DNA of 64,000 bases, taken from Corallochytrium limacisporum (lineage: Eukaryota; Opisthokonta). Below the pieces are notes generated by a model. It worked only from the letters and a program-made list of their open reading frames with translations. It made no database searches and was not told the DNA's origin. Shown here piece after piece: positions 42,050 through 52,876 of the stretch (the first letter of the stretch is position 1; every line of letters starts with the position of its first letter). The stretch is taken from contig PDIP01000009.1 in assembly GCA_002811645.1 (NCBI GenBank), forward strand, positions 62,001 to 126,000, written 5' to 3'. Both the position numbers and the translations under genes were made by a program.

Positions 42050-43988
42050 TTTGGTTGTGTACTTTGTGGACTAGTTTTCACTTGTCCTTGAAGTACGTTA
42101 AAGTAGCAGTCTACAATATGTGACGACACTTTGTCAGGTGTACGAACAAATATACTTAAAGTCTCCTGTTGCACCGAATCAATTTCCTGATGCCCAGGGT
42201 TTTTGGTCGAGTCCGGTTCACTACCAAAGGAGAGATTTCTGTCGTCTCAGTTTTCGCATGATCTAATAATGCACAAGTACAAGATTAGTGCTGCCACATT
42301 GTCTGCAAATTTTCATGAAGTACCAACAGTGCCCTGGGAAACGTCAAGCATGTCCACCGTACAACACCCTGAACCCTTTCAGACACCAGAGGACGGTGCC
42401 CGGCCAGCAGTAAGCAAGCCCCATGAATGGGTCCCCCCCTCCCCCCGCCTCCTTTTCAGCCTTATCTCTCACTCTCCCAGTATGGACTCTCTACCGCACT
42501 CCGAACCCGCCCGGACACGGACCGGAAATGGAACGACCCGACGAGGAGCCAGGAGGTAGCGGGTGCGCGGGGAGGGGTGGGCAGTCAAAGCAAGACTCCG
42601 TTTTGCCAGAGAAATGGACGGGCAAAAAAAAAAAGAAAGAGTCTGCCGGGGTGGTTGTGACCCCCGGAAAAAGGGGGGGGGGTTAGTGGGCGATTCCGCC
42701 TTTGCCGCTTCGCCCTTTCAAACACTGCGAAACGAGGGCGTGTAGGAAGAGGAAGACATGAGAGCTCCTGAGAACTTTAGATGGGATCTGACCTATCCCA
42801 TGTCCCGGACCAATACAGTGCCCTTTTGATGCACTATCCCTGGCACTTCGCCATGCAAACAAACGGAGTCCATCCGGAATACACTGGGACGAAGAACGCG
42901 TCACATGCATGCCATCATCTCACCCACGTACACGCAGGGAACACATGAGATAGTGAGAGAGAGAGCGATGGACAGATATGTCACAAAACGTCAGGTATCG
43001 CGCGGGTCCGAGTTAACATGTTCATCCGCACTACCAACAAGCATCGCGAACTGTATTGTATCTGCCATGGAGTAAGCAGTGGCACTGATGGTAGGTGATG
43101 GTGGTGACGGAATAAAAACATTCGGCTTGTGTGCGGGGTCTGGGTTTTTGCTTCCTGATCAGCAAATCTCACTCTCGCCAGTCAATTCACAGAGGCGCGC
43201 TGGAGTTTGGGGCGGGTGTGGGCACGGGTTTGCACTCTGGGCTCTTTCGTTGGCACTTCCTCCCTCTTCCCTTTCTGACGTTGCGGGAGTGCTACGTAGC
43301 TCTCGCTCCCGGCCCCCACGCATCCGCCGCAAGAGAGAAAACAGAAACTGCCACTTTTTCCCACCGTCTCTGTCCCCGCGTCCCCCCTTCGCATCGCTTT
43401 TTCGCTAATTTGCGCACAACCGGGGGGCAAGTGAGTGGGAGAGGTAACGGAGACTGGTTGGCGGGCAGAAGGCAGAATGGAAAAAAGTGGGGGGGGGGGA
43501 GGGCGGTGAGGTGTTGCCGCCATAGTGAGAGCTCAGCGAAGCATTTGGAATTCCTGTAGATTGCTAAGGTCTCCTTTTTGTTTTTATTCCCCCTCAACCC
43601 CACTCTTTTTCCTTTCAGCTCGTCTCCTGGATTGGTGGATTAAAATGGACTCCTGATCCCATGGAGAGAATAGGAGCCCAGGTTTTTCGTTGCTTTTAAT
43701 AGGCCCCTAATTTCTGGCTTTTTGTCCCTGCCGTTTCTCCTCCCCCTTTGTCTTTCGAGTTGGTGGTGCGGCACCTGCCTTGTGTGTTTGTTTTGTGTGG
43801 GGGGGGGGTTGTGCCCGACCAAAACTTAGATAGCGCGACGGGGCAGGGGATCCTTGTTGCATCCTTGTTCCGGAGCTATGGGTCAGCAGGGTTTGGGAAG
43901 GTATTTTGCTTTCTGCATACTCCTCTCGAGTAATCTTCCTTAAGGATCTCGGAAGAAACTCCAAATTTGAATTGAAAATTCAGAAAGC
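42050..43988. other. Divergent intergenic region between the amino-acid transporter and BolA2-like genes
   Basis: About 1.9 kb with no supportable gene. It holds C-runs at 42436-42450, a G8-9 run near 42671, a G11 run at 43489-43499 and purine- or pyrimidine-biased patches. Short frames on both strands overlap and look random. Promoters of both genes are expected here. Confidence 0.45.
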
Positions 43989-44252
43989 ATGGGACTCACC
44001 GCAGACCAGCTCCAGGCTGTAATTGAGGAAAGGTTCAAACCGGTGCATCTCACCGTGGAAGATGTGTCTGGAGGGTGCGGATCTAATTTTGAAGTGACCA
44101 TTGTCAGTGAAATGTTTGAGGGAAAGAAGCTCCTGCAAAAGCACAAGCTGGTGAATTCTCTGCTGGCAGATGAGATAGCACAAATGCATGCGTTTAAGCA
44201 GAACCCGTACACTCCAGAGGAGTGGGCCAAGAAGCAGGGTGAGAGCAGCTGA
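43989..44252 (+). CDS. BOLA2: BolA-like protein 2 (monothiol glutaredoxin partner, Fe-S/iron signalling)
   Basis: An 87-residue protein of typical BolA length. It has the helix-turn region LTADQLQAVIEERFKPVHLTVEDV, then GGCGSNFEVTIVSEMFEGKKLLQKHKLVN, the class-II KH-like core, and ends with MHAFKQNPYTPEEW. C30 lies in the loop where BolA2/Fra2 proteins carry a conserved Cys, and H67 is the conserved C-terminal His that ligates the [2Fe-2S] cluster shared with a Grx3/4-type glutaredoxin. In yeast and animals this pair handles cytosolic Fe-S delivery and iron sensing. There is no presequence, which fits the cytosolic BolA2 rather than the mitochondrial BolA1 or BolA3. The start is the only ATG that fits the family length. 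Long gene-free DNA lies on both sides. Confidence 0.93.
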   Translation: MGLTADQLQAVIEERFKPVHLTVEDVSGGCGSNFEVTIVSEMFEGKKLLQKHKLVNSLLADEIAQMHAFKQNPYTPEEWAKKQGESS

Positions 44253-46906
44253 ACTCAGCATGTAACAGACTAATATAAAGAACATATGACAAATACATTT
44301 AGAATAACTGGATGTGTATATTGGAATCCATGACATTCATGCGGAAGTAAGACTGGAGACGACGAAAGTTCTTTTGAGATTCCGAACAATTGCAGACGTC
44401 AACTAGGCGACCACAATGCGAATGCACAAATTGCCCGCTCGATTTTCAGAATACTCCGTATAATCATTGAGGGGAGAGAATCTCCCCTCAAAGACTCTCT
44501 TCTATCCACAATATATCAGTTGGCATATCTGTACTAATTGCTTTCAACAATGTTCTTATGGTGTGTTATACGACTCCTTTCAACCCAGGGCGCACACAGT
44601 CTACACACACACACACACAGAGGGACATGCCTCGAAGAATTCCGCCTCCGGTTGGAAGGTTTCTGCATACACAAGATAACACGAAGATCAAAGGAAATTG
44701 GATAAGGATCTACTATCAACCTCAACTGAACCAAGCAGTTTCCAACATCTACCGTTGTCGACCCATCCCGTCATCGCCACTCTACAAGACATCTTGTTGC
44801 TTTCTGCGGCGATCAGAGACTGTTCCTGCTTTCGTTTTCTCTTCTCTGTTGGAAATGTAGTGATGATGCTCTCGAATGTGCTACCGCTTTACTCTGGTAG
44901 CCCACAGAAAAACTGTGTGTACCGGAGCGTTAAACCCTGCGCGCCCCCCCTGCCTTGGTCCGCTTGGAAGAAAGAGACCCGCCCTCCCCCCACAATTCTT
45001 CCCACTCAGCTTGGAGTGCCGGGGGTGCGGGTTGCTAAGGCCCGCGCTTCTATATTGATCATACTGAGTCAATATCACACGAGCGCCAGCGCTTTGCGGC
45101 CCTATTCCCAAACACGAGAGGGGTGGGGGAGCGGGGGCTGCAGCAATGCATGGGTTCTCGTCGACATTGTCTGGGGGTTTAAGCAGCACTTTACAGGGCT
45201 GAGGTCGCCTACTGGTGTTGCGCTGTTCATTATCACTTGCCTTCCAAACCTGACCTGCCGTTTTTGGTACGTGGTAGGCTACACAGTGGAGGCATGGCTG
45301 GTGCATATTTAAAGACTTGTTCTTTGTTCTCGTTGTTCCATAGTCACCCATCGCTGACCACCACGGGTGTTGAAGAAGAGCATGGAGACGAACGCCATTG
45401 ACTTTGCGCACAAGACAATGTTGCAGGTGGGCTAATCTGCTCACTTGCACCTGCAAGGGCAAGGAAGAGTGCCAGCGATGCTAGATAGTAAACTCAGGGA
45501 AAAGGAACGACAGGATTCCACCACGTTTATCGTTGCTGTTTTAGTGAAGGGGGAGTCGCTGCATCCATGTCATGGGGTCCTCTTCTTTACAAGTCGCGCT
45601 TCAGCTAGCCATGTACACAATCGTGTGGCTTGAACATTGCAAAAATGGGGTGGCAGGGCCTCCGAAGACCCATCCACCAAGTACCAGAATGAAAAGAAAC
45701 AGAGAGTCCCAACCCACGCCCGAGTACGTCGAAGCTTTTCCTATTCCATTCCTTCCCATAGGGTCCAACTCAAATCAAACACACAGCACCGTCCCCAATG
45801 ACACGCATCCAACTCGACCTCCAGTGCCATCCAATGCAAATGGAAAGTTCGTTGCGTACGATATTCCCGAAATCAACGTTCGACTCTTTGTCCATGCAGG
45901 ATTTACGTGGTTGCTGTTGCTTCACCCCACAACCTCCCAACACCGAAGTGCTCCCCCCTCACACCTCCCCCACCTTTTCCTTTCACTCACTCCCCCGTTT
46001 ATATTACCCCAGCGCCCGACCCGCGGGAGCAGGGATGGCCCCCCTCCCCCGGCCTGTTACGGTGGAAACGGGGGCACACCGAAACGAAGGCAAGGGACAC
46101 CCTTGGTGTGGCGGGGGAGGCGAGCGGAGGGGGGGGGTGGGAGTTTGGTCAACTTCGAGCAAGAAGGGAAGAAGAGACGCACTTTCTTACGCAGACTTGT
46201 GCTGCCGTCCGATGTGCGCGGTCCTGCAACAACACAGGCGTGTTTTTGACCGACATTATTTCTTGTGTCTCTTCACTACATGGGACGACACGCTCAACAG
46301 ATGAGGCTACCCTTGCTGTGGTGCATGCCAGTAGATCCGGAGGCATTGCGCCGCGGTTGTTTAGAAAGAGAGTATACGGATGGGGGGAAAGCAGGGAGGA
46401 GGCTTTTGTTTCATTTGGCGTTTCCACAGAAAGTGACAAACGCTCTGGTCTGTGTGATTTCTGCTGGTCGTCTTGATCCGTGCTCAGTCGAGTAAAACAA
46501 GCAATATGTAGAATAGAATGCTTCATCATCTAGGGTGAATACAACATTCCATTTTGTCGAGAACTAAATAGTTGAACTTCGAGCCTGGTATCGTGACCAT
46601 TGGGCTGCGTATGGTTCTGAGTGGAAGCTACTTGAAGCCAACCTGCGCATCCATCGGGGAAAGAGGATCTCCATGTTTCTCCTTGTTCTTCCAGTGTGAG
46701 AAAATTAATCTGTGCGTGAGAGTGTGTATATGTGTACGGCTCGCCGACAAGGTACCATCACACACCTCGTCTCGGTTGCCAAAGTGAGTCAGAATCTAGT
46801 GTGTTACTTTTGCGGGAGTGTTTTCTACTAGATTTCGGGGAAGCAGAAACCAAAACAGTTCAGAAGGTTGCAATACAGGTAGGCAAAAGGCTGTCGATAA
46901 TCAACG
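44253..46906. other. Intergenic region between BolA2-like and MARK-like kinase genes
   Basis: About 2.65 kb with no supportable gene. (CA)n at 44602-44619, a GC-rich patch at 46010-46140 with a CCCGCGGG palindrome, and G9 near 46128. The open frames here (for example plus 45572-46249) run through C-rich low-complexity sequence and show no domains. Confidence 0.45.
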
Positions 46907-48802
46907 ATGGCAACCACCGCAGCTCCCTGTCCCCCCAGCTATCAGCCGACTGCCCATCCGTCGAATGCCACCGCCACGGTTCCAGGGGATGAAGAGGCAA
47001 AGGCCTGTTCCAACTATAGATTTCTGAAATGTGTTGGCGAGGGTAATTTCGCCAAGGTTTGGATGGCAAGGCATGAAATCACTGACGAGGAGGTTGCAGT
47101 GAAGGTCGTGGAGAAGGCCAAGCTGAGCGCCACAAACGCCAAGTATCTGGCACGTGAAGTTGCGGTTATGAAGCTAGTTAAGCATCCCAACATTGTGCGT
47201 CTCTACGAGGTCATCGAAACGAAGAGTAAATTGATCCTAGTCATGGAGTACTGCCCCAAGGGTGAGATTTTTGACTACGTCGTAGCGCAGGGCAGGCTGC
47301 AGGAGCGAGAGGCCCGCCGTGTCTTTCGCCAACTGCTGTCCGCCATTGCTTACTGCCACAGTCGCAATATTATCCACCGGGATCTAAAGGCAGAGAACCT
47401 GCTCTTGGACGGCAATATGCACATCAAGGTCGCTGATTTTGGATTTGGTCGCACGGTTGAAGAAGGCGACAATGTGCAAACTTCCTGCGGCAGTCCACCC
47501 TACGCGGCCCCAGAAATATTTGCTGGTTCTCGGTATGACGGTCCTGAGGTAGACGTGTGGGCTTGTGGCATCATGCTCTATGTTCTTGTTACCGGCTGTC
47601 TACCGTTTGATGGTGCCAATTTGAGTATTCTGAAACAGCGTGTGACTGTGGGAAAGTTTCGCATCCCTCTGTTCATGAGTGTAGAGTGTGAGCGTCTCAT
47701 CAAGCGGTGTCTGACGGTGGATCGCAAGAAACGTCCAACAATTTTTGATCTGTTGTCAGACCCTTGGATCAACATGGGCTACGAGGATTGCCCCTTGCAG
47801 ATCACTGGATTGGAGGCCCATTCCAAGGATGCACCCCTGGACCGAAGTGTACTGGAGCTCATGGAGTCTATGGGTGTTGTGAGAGCCAGTGTCGAACAGA
47901 GCCTGGAAGAAAATGCATACAACAACCTTACCAGTGCTTACCACCTGCTCAAGGACCGTATCTTGGCCAAGGGTTCTGTCGCCGCAGTCCAGATGGAACT
48001 CATGGACAAGAACGTCATTGCAGGTAATAACAACAACGCCGCCGTTCAGAAAGCCAAGAAAGAGCAGCGTCTCAAATCTGCCCAGATCCGGGTCACCCAA
48101 GACCTTGAGACCGAGACAGACATCCGGCGGATTAGCTTTAATGGTCCGCGCAAGCCCAGCACCTTGTCTGAGGATGTGGCCAACATGCATGTCAGTCATC
48201 CTCCCGCCTCCGCTCAGCAGCAGCAGGGCCAGGCTCAGACAACGACTGGAAGTGGTGGCTTGAAACAGCGCATTATGGCCCAGAAGCTGGACCGTCTGAG
48301 GAATCTTGCTCCCTTCAGCCGTCGCAAGAGCTCCACGGTCGAGCCAGACCCACCGGCTTCACCCATGAGCAGTGGTACAGCTTCAAAGAGTCCACTCGGG
48401 CACGAGCTGCGCGCCTCGATGGGCAGCCGTCAGTCGCTGTTGGTGCCGGGTTCGCCCGTTCAGGAGCACGCAGCATCAAGATCATCACTGTCTCCAATGC
48501 TCGGGCGAAAGGCCAATGCTACTGAACGTACAAAGTTTGCTGCCGCGTCTGTGACTTCAAAGAAGAGCGAGGTTGATGTCCGTGCTCAGGTTGTCAAAGC
48601 GCTCAACAAACATAATATGACTTTTGACTTGGCATCCGATGGAAAGTCCTACAGTTGCCGAGTGGAGAAGTGTGATTTTGACATCAAGATCATCACTCTG
48701 AACGCCCTGAGCCTGGTTATGGTACAGTTCAAACGAACTCGTGGTGAGGCCTTTGTCTACAAGCAGGTAGTAGAGAACCTGGTGGGCTCGTTGCGTCTCT
48801 AA
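46907..48802 (+). CDS. MARK: MARK/Par-1-like AMPK-related Ser/Thr kinase with UBA and KA1 domains
   Basis: The 631-residue protein has a kinase domain at about 37-288: Gly loop GEGNFAKV, K66, E-helix, HRDLKAEN with D159, DFG with D177, and APE at 201-203, all intact. The activation loop VQTSCGSPPYAAPE carries T192, the site LKB1 phosphorylates in AMPK-related kinases, and S196, an inhibitory site in MARKs. A UBA-like segment follows at about 312-352, then a Ser/Gln-rich linker. The last 76 residues (556-631) form a KA1 domain ending in FVYKQVVENLVGSLRL, which in MARKs binds acidic phospholipids and restrains the kinase. This order fits MARK/Par-1/Kin1-type kinases acting on polarity and microtubules. 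SIK- or SNF1-type relatives are less likely because of the C-terminal KA1 sequence. The start ATG has purine at -3. Confidence 0.92.
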   Translation: MATTAAPCPPSYQPTAHPSNATATVPGDEEAKACSNYRFLKCVGEGNFAKVWMARHEITDEEVAVKVVEKAKLSATNAKYLAREVAVMKLVKHPNIVRLYEVIETKSKLILVMEYCPKGEIFDYVVAQGRLQEREARRVFRQLLSAIAYCHSRNIIHRDLKAENLLLDGNMHIKVADFGFGRTVEEGDNVQTSCGSPPYAAPEIFAGSRYDGPEVDVWACGIMLYVLVTGCLPFDGANLSILKQRVTVGKFRIPLFMSVECERLIKRCLTVDRKKRPTIFDLLSDPWINMGYEDCPLQITGLEAHSKDAPLDRSVLELMESMGVVRASVEQSLEENAYNNLTSAYHLLKDRILAKGSVAAVQMELMDKNVIAGNNNNAAVQKAKKEQRLKSAQIRVTQDLETETDIRRISFNGPRKPSTLSEDVANMHVSHPPASAQQQQGQAQTTTGSGGLKQRIMAQKLDRLRNLAPFSRRKSSTVEPDPPASPMSSGTASKSPLGHELRASMGSRQSLLVPGSPVQEHAASRSSLSPMLGRKANATERTKFAAASVTSKKSEVDVRAQVVKALNKHNMTFDLASDGKSYSCRVEKCDFDIKIITLNALSLVMVQFKRTRGEAFVYKQVVENLVGSLRL

Positions 48803-49249
48803 CGATACGCAGGGCACCTTGGGCATAGCCATCAGCTTGGGCATAGTATGAAATTAGTACGCTGGACGGAGCGTTTGTGTGGTGACTCGACATGAAAAAA
48901 ATCGATGTGGGTGGTGTCCGTAAAGGGACCATCATCAAGTAGTCATCATCGTCAGTGTTGCGTGGTCTCACAAACACCTCTGTCCTCATAATAATCACCA
49001 GACAAATTCGAACATAACACATTGAAAAACAAATACAGCACCAGTGGATAAATAGTCCCTACGACATCTTGTACTATCATGTACTTCACCGAACAGAGAT
49101 GTGGCGGACCATGGGGTGGGATGTTCGTCGTTTTCTGTAGATTCTGGGTGGTGCAGCGATTGCTTTACAAGACCAGCACACGGAGAGATGGAGGGGTTCA
49201 GAACACGGGGGGAGGGGGGGGAAGGGGGAATGGACCTTTGTAACCTGTG

Positions 49250-49267
49250 TTGAAATATATATTTCAA
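49250..49267. repeat. 18-bp perfect AT-rich palindrome
   Basis: TTGAAATATATATTTCAA equals its own reverse complement. It lies about 450 bp past the MARK-like stop. It may be a cruciform or a dimeric protein site, or chance in AT-rich sequence. Confidence 0.8.
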
Positions 49268-50195
49268 ATCAAATAATTGGGGGTCTATTTATGTGGCTGA
49301 GCAGAAGGAAAGTTTTTTCTGCTGAAGTTCTTCCTGCTTTTCTTCGGAAGCGGGTTACTACTTATTCTATGGGACGTGGCTTCGATGCCCACCCAAGACT
49401 GGAACTTCTCCCTTCCCTGTCAGAAAGCAGACAGCCATCCGGGTTCACCACCGCGCCACACTACTCACGCACACCGTAACAGGACCACAGTTATGTACGA
49501 AACACCACTCGCAGTCCCATTCTTCACATATGCTCAGGATGGGGTCGGGTTGGAATGGGACCTCTAAAGGGCTGGGAAAGGATTCCGTAAACCTCAACCG
49601 AACAGCCCCATGCGTACGCGTAAAGGCAAAACAAAACTGGCCCAACTCTTTTTGGCGAAGTGAAATCTGATCAATGGAACCGACGGCGGAAAAAAAAATA
49701 CTCCTTCCTTTGTTCAATTGTCTATAGCGGGGCATCCATTCTGTCCCCTTCCTTTTTTTCTTATTCTTCCTCTTTCTCATCGCTCTGCTACGAAAGAAAA
49801 ACAAACACCCCTTCCTCGGGGCCTCTTCTTTCAGGCACCCGAAACGCAGTAGCCGACTTACCCCGTGTGATTTAATTTGGTCACTAAAAAACCTCAATGC
49901 CGTCGAGTGTTTCACACGCACACGGTAGCGCAGGTCGCACATCCAAACAAGAAGAATTTCCAACGATACTCTCTGGGTGCAAAATTTAAGGAACGAAGAT
50001 GGCACAATGGATTATCAAACTGGGGGCGGGGGCACATTTTCAGAGAGCGTCAATCGAGCCAGCCATCAGCGGTGCCAGTAGTACCTAGCAGTGACCCGCT
50101 TTTCGTGGTGGTGGTGGTGGGGGGGACGTGGTAGGGGGAAGGGGGAGGTTGTCGAGTACTAAAAGCCCGCAAGTCTCTCGGAAGGTCTAGCAACG

Positions 50196-50213
50196 CCGCA
50201 CCTTCTGGTGCGG
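50196..50213. repeat. Perfect 7-bp stem hairpin beside a duplication breakpoint
   Basis: CCGCACC, loop TTCT, GGTGCGG. It ends six bases before the left limit of the clear homology to the CASD1/RWA gene. Confidence 0.8.
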
Positions 50214-50219
50214 AGGCCT

Positions 50220-50567
50220 GGCCGAAAGCGGTACCGGCCAAGAACACGGCGTGCGCGGTAGTCCCTCTCGAACTTGTGGAAGGAAGGGCTGTGTGGCAGC
50301 TCTTGTCGTGCTTTTGGCCAGCACCCATGCCGTTTGTGTTGATTCCATTCTGACCATTCCCAAGTACCAGTGGTAGAGTCTTTTGTATATATTGTCGTGC
50401 TATCGTGGACTTTGTCGTCCCTTTCGTCACGCTCCTCACCGCTCTCGAGTTTGACCGCGTTGTAACTCTACACAGAAGGGGTCTCTTACACTTTGTCACT
50501 TGAGTGAGACACCAGCCGCTCCGTAGATCACCAACTGCTCTTCGGCTTCTGGTAAGGTCATCCAGCC
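50220..50567 (-). pseudogene. Chimeric pseudogene fragment: end of the LRR-pseudokinase-HECT gene joined to an inverted piece of the CASD1/RWA gene
   Basis: Two parts meet near 50467. Bases 50468 to about 50567 copy, in the same orientation, the last part and stop of the minus-strand LRR-pseudokinase-HECT gene (52865 to about 52970). Over the first 76 bases I count only four or five mismatches by eye. Bases 50220-50467 are a reverse-complement copy of CASD1/RWA codons about 44-119 (51118-51345), with substitutions, one-base indels and a 13-15 base insertion that break the frame. Read on the minus strand, both parts are in sense. The parent genes are the next two genes downstream and are intact. 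A frame of 149 codons happens to cross the block but has shifts relative to both parents, so it is not a gene. Weak similarity to CASD1/RWA may continue leftward to about 50170. Confidence 0.88.
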
Positions 50568-50987
50568 ACGCAGTGTCCCTCTTTGGTCGCCTCCGGCAAT
50601 TTTAGCAAACACACACATGCCCTCTCTCTCTTCTGTAGTTCACAAGGCCAATTTGTTTCAACTTGCGATGAAGGGGGGCGCACAAGCGGAGAAAATGAAG
50701 GTAACTCAATGAACCAAAATGGGCGCAGCCTTGGGAGACCAAATACGGTTTCATGGGGGCCGCGGGCGGGGGAGGGGCCAGATCCCGTCCACGAACCCAA
50801 TATTCAGCTTGGGACTGCCAACATGTTGGCCACAACACTTTCTCTGCCAGGGAGCGCCTGTGAGAAAAGGTATTGGAATGAATCGGCGTTTTGTTAGGTA
50901 ATGGATGGAAACACAGGGTGAGACAGACGAACGGGGAACCTAGGCACCGAATCTTCATGGAGCGGTGGAAAGACTGACCAGTAAATC
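50568..50987. other. Intergenic sequence upstream of CASD1/RWA
   Basis: About 420 bases between the pseudogene fragment and the CASD1/RWA start. It contains a GC-rich patch at 50757-50778 with CCGCGG. The CASD1/RWA promoter and 5' UTR are expected here. Nothing else is seen. Confidence 0.4.
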
Positions 50988-52574
50988 ATGTTGACCGCAT
51001 TGCAAGCCGGAACGCTTGTGTTCTGGCTCGTCTTTGAGGTCTATGGACTCTTAGAATACAACTCTATATTACACATCCTGTCCCGAATCGGTAGCAGAAA
51101 ATGTTTCACCACAGAGTACGACGCGGTCAAACTCGAGAGCGGTGAGGAGGGTGACGAAAGGGCCGACAAAGACCACGATAGCAACGACGATATATACAAA
51201 GACTCTACTGGGAATGGTCAGAATGGAATCAACACAAACGGCATGGGTGCTGGCCAAAAGGACGACAGAGCTGCCACACAGCCCTTCCACAAGTTCGAGA
51301 GGACTACCGCGCATGCCGTGTTCTTGGCCGGTACCGCTTTCGGCCTCATAATTATTTATATGTACCTATGCGAAATTGCCGAAATCTGGCCTTCGGGAGA
51401 GCGTACGTACAACCGTGACCAGTTCATATTCTTGGTTTTCGTAATTGGTATTGTCGCCGTTCTGACTGCCAAACGGGACCGCAAGGATATTATTCTCAAC
51501 CGTGCGCAGACTGAAGAGTGGAAGGGATGGATGCAGATCCTCTTTGTCTTCTACCACTATTTCCGAGCTGCTGAAACATACAACTTCATCCGTGTGTTTA
51601 TTGCAGCCTATGTATTCATGACGGGCTTTGGAAATTTTAGTTACTTTTGGGTGCGGGAAGATTACAGTGTGCGGCGCATGATCAAGAGCCTGTTCCGTCT
51701 GAACTTTATGGTCATCTTCGTCTGCATTGCCACGGAGAATGAGTACATGCTGTACTACATTTGTCCCATGCATACGTTCTGGTACCTCTATGTGCATGCC
51801 TTCTTTGCCATCAAGTCGAGCTGGAATAAGAACTCAAAGCTTATGGCAGTTAAGTTTGTGCTGGCACTGCTCTTTGTGGTGGTGATCTGGGAATCTCCAG
51901 GTCTGGTGGAGGTCCTGTTCTACCCGCTGAAGCCTATTCTTGGCTTCCAAGACTCCATGCATGAGTGGGCTTTCCGTTCTGGGTTGGACCGTTATGCACC
52001 ATGGTTTGGTATGCTTTGTGCCTACAACTACCCACAGTACGAGGCCATGTTGCGAGGCTGGGAGAAGCCGGACAATCCCTTGGGTAAGGTGTACAAGATG
52101 ATTAGTGTTGTAGTCTGCGTGATTGCCTTTTTGATCTGGCTGTTTGTGATCGAGCGGCGAGATAAGTTTGACTACAATTCTTTACATCCTTATACGAGCT
52201 GGATCCCCCTGGTTGTGTACATTCACCTGCGCAACGTGTCACAGGAAGCCCGCTACTACCACAGCGCTCTGCTCCGCTGGCTGGGTCGCATCACGCTGGA
52301 GACGTATCTGGGCCAACTTCACATTTATATGCAGGCCAACGCCAAAGAGCTTATTGTCTACATTCCCGATTACCCCCTGATGAACTTTGTGCTCAACTCG
52401 GCCATTTATATTTACCTGAGCTACCGAGCGTTCCAAGCCACCAACACCATCAGTAACTACATTTTCCATCCGGACAACGACATGAAGTTCATTCTCACTC
52501 ACTTGGGTGTACCGATTGCCTGCCTGTTTGCTGCACTCCCGCTTGGAACGATATTACTCAACCTTGGGACGTGA
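50988..52574 (+). CDS. CASD1: CAS1-domain polysaccharide/glycan O-acetyltransferase (CASD1/RWA-like)
   Basis: The 528-residue multispanning protein matches the membrane part of CASD1 and plant RWA proteins. A first membrane segment (residues 8-30) is followed by an acidic, Asn/Gly-rich luminal or cytosolic loop to about residue 100. The conserved block follows, with FVFYHYFRAAETYNFIRVFIAAYVFMTGFGNFSYF, ENEYMLYYICPMHTFWYLYVH, MHEWAFRSGLDRY and LRWLGRITLETYLGQLHIYMQ. CASD1 O-acetylates sialic acid in the Golgi, while RWAs and fungal Cas1p serve cell-wall or capsule polysaccharides. The N-terminal SGNH catalytic domain of animal CASD1 (about 300 residues) is missing. An in-frame TAA lies two codons before this ATG, so it is not simply upstream in the same frame. 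It may act with a separate SGNH partner, as proposed for RWA and TBL proteins. It converges on the LRR-pseudokinase-HECT gene. Confidence 0.93.
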   Translation: MLTALQAGTLVFWLVFEVYGLLEYNSILHILSRIGSRKCFTTEYDAVKLESGEEGDERADKDHDSNDDIYKDSTGNGQNGINTNGMGAGQKDDRAATQPFHKFERTTAHAVFLAGTAFGLIIIYMYLCEIAEIWPSGERTYNRDQFIFLVFVIGIVAVLTAKRDRKDIILNRAQTEEWKGWMQILFVFYHYFRAAETYNFIRVFIAAYVFMTGFGNFSYFWVREDYSVRRMIKSLFRLNFMVIFVCIATENEYMLYYICPMHTFWYLYVHAFFAIKSSWNKNSKLMAVKFVLALLFVVVIWESPGLVEVLFYPLKPILGFQDSMHEWAFRSGLDRYAPWFGMLCAYNYPQYEAMLRGWEKPDNPLGKVYKMISVVVCVIAFLIWLFVIERRDKFDYNSLHPYTSWIPLVVYIHLRNVSQEARYYHSALLRWLGRITLETYLGQLHIYMQANAKELIVYIPDYPLMNFVLNSAIYIYLSYRAFQATNTISNYIFHPDNDMKFILTHLGVPIACLFAALPLGTILLNLGT

Positions 52575-52876
52575 CACGGACAATAGGGGCATATTGAAAA
52601 ACGTTTAAAGTGATTGGGATTTGGGGCAGAAGTAAGGCCTTTGCAGCATTGCTAGTTAACTCTCACAGGCACACAACCGCTTAGATATGCACGACTTGCT
52701 CCCGTGCATGCCATCTAAAGTTGTACTCAATAGATAGAAATACGCCATGCAATCCACGCCTTGCCTTGCAGGGCCGTTGTATTCAATTTCTGTGACCTGA
52801 AAAGGATTTGTGGTTCCAAAGACATGCCAAACTGACTATGGGAGCTTAGTAGTCAAGCGCACACAGAAGGGGGCTC
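52575..52876. other. Convergent intergenic region
   Basis: Just over 300 bases shared by the 3' ends of CASD1/RWA and the LRR-pseudokinase-HECT gene. No gene and no clear polyadenylation hexamer seen. The last dozen bases are part of the sequence copied into the 50.2-50.6 kb fragment. Confidence 0.45.

Larger units (their letters stand above)
48803..50219. other. Intergenic sequence after the MARK-like gene
   Basis: No gene seen. Contains an 18-bp perfect palindrome at 49250-49267, G-runs near 49208-49226 and (GT)G-rich sequence at 50105-50140. Short frames are not supported. Confidence 0.45.

Noticed and set aside
46907..48802. Calling the kinase SNF1/AMPK-alpha or CIPK
   Set aside because: The activation-loop CGSPPYAAPE and the C-terminal KA1 ending fit MARK/Par-1 better. 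There is no NAF motif and no SNF1-type regulatory region.
50050..50499. 149-codon minus-strand open frame over the duplicated block
   Set aside because: It crosses the join of the chimeric fragment and is frame-shifted relative to both parent genes, so it is a by-product of the pseudogene.
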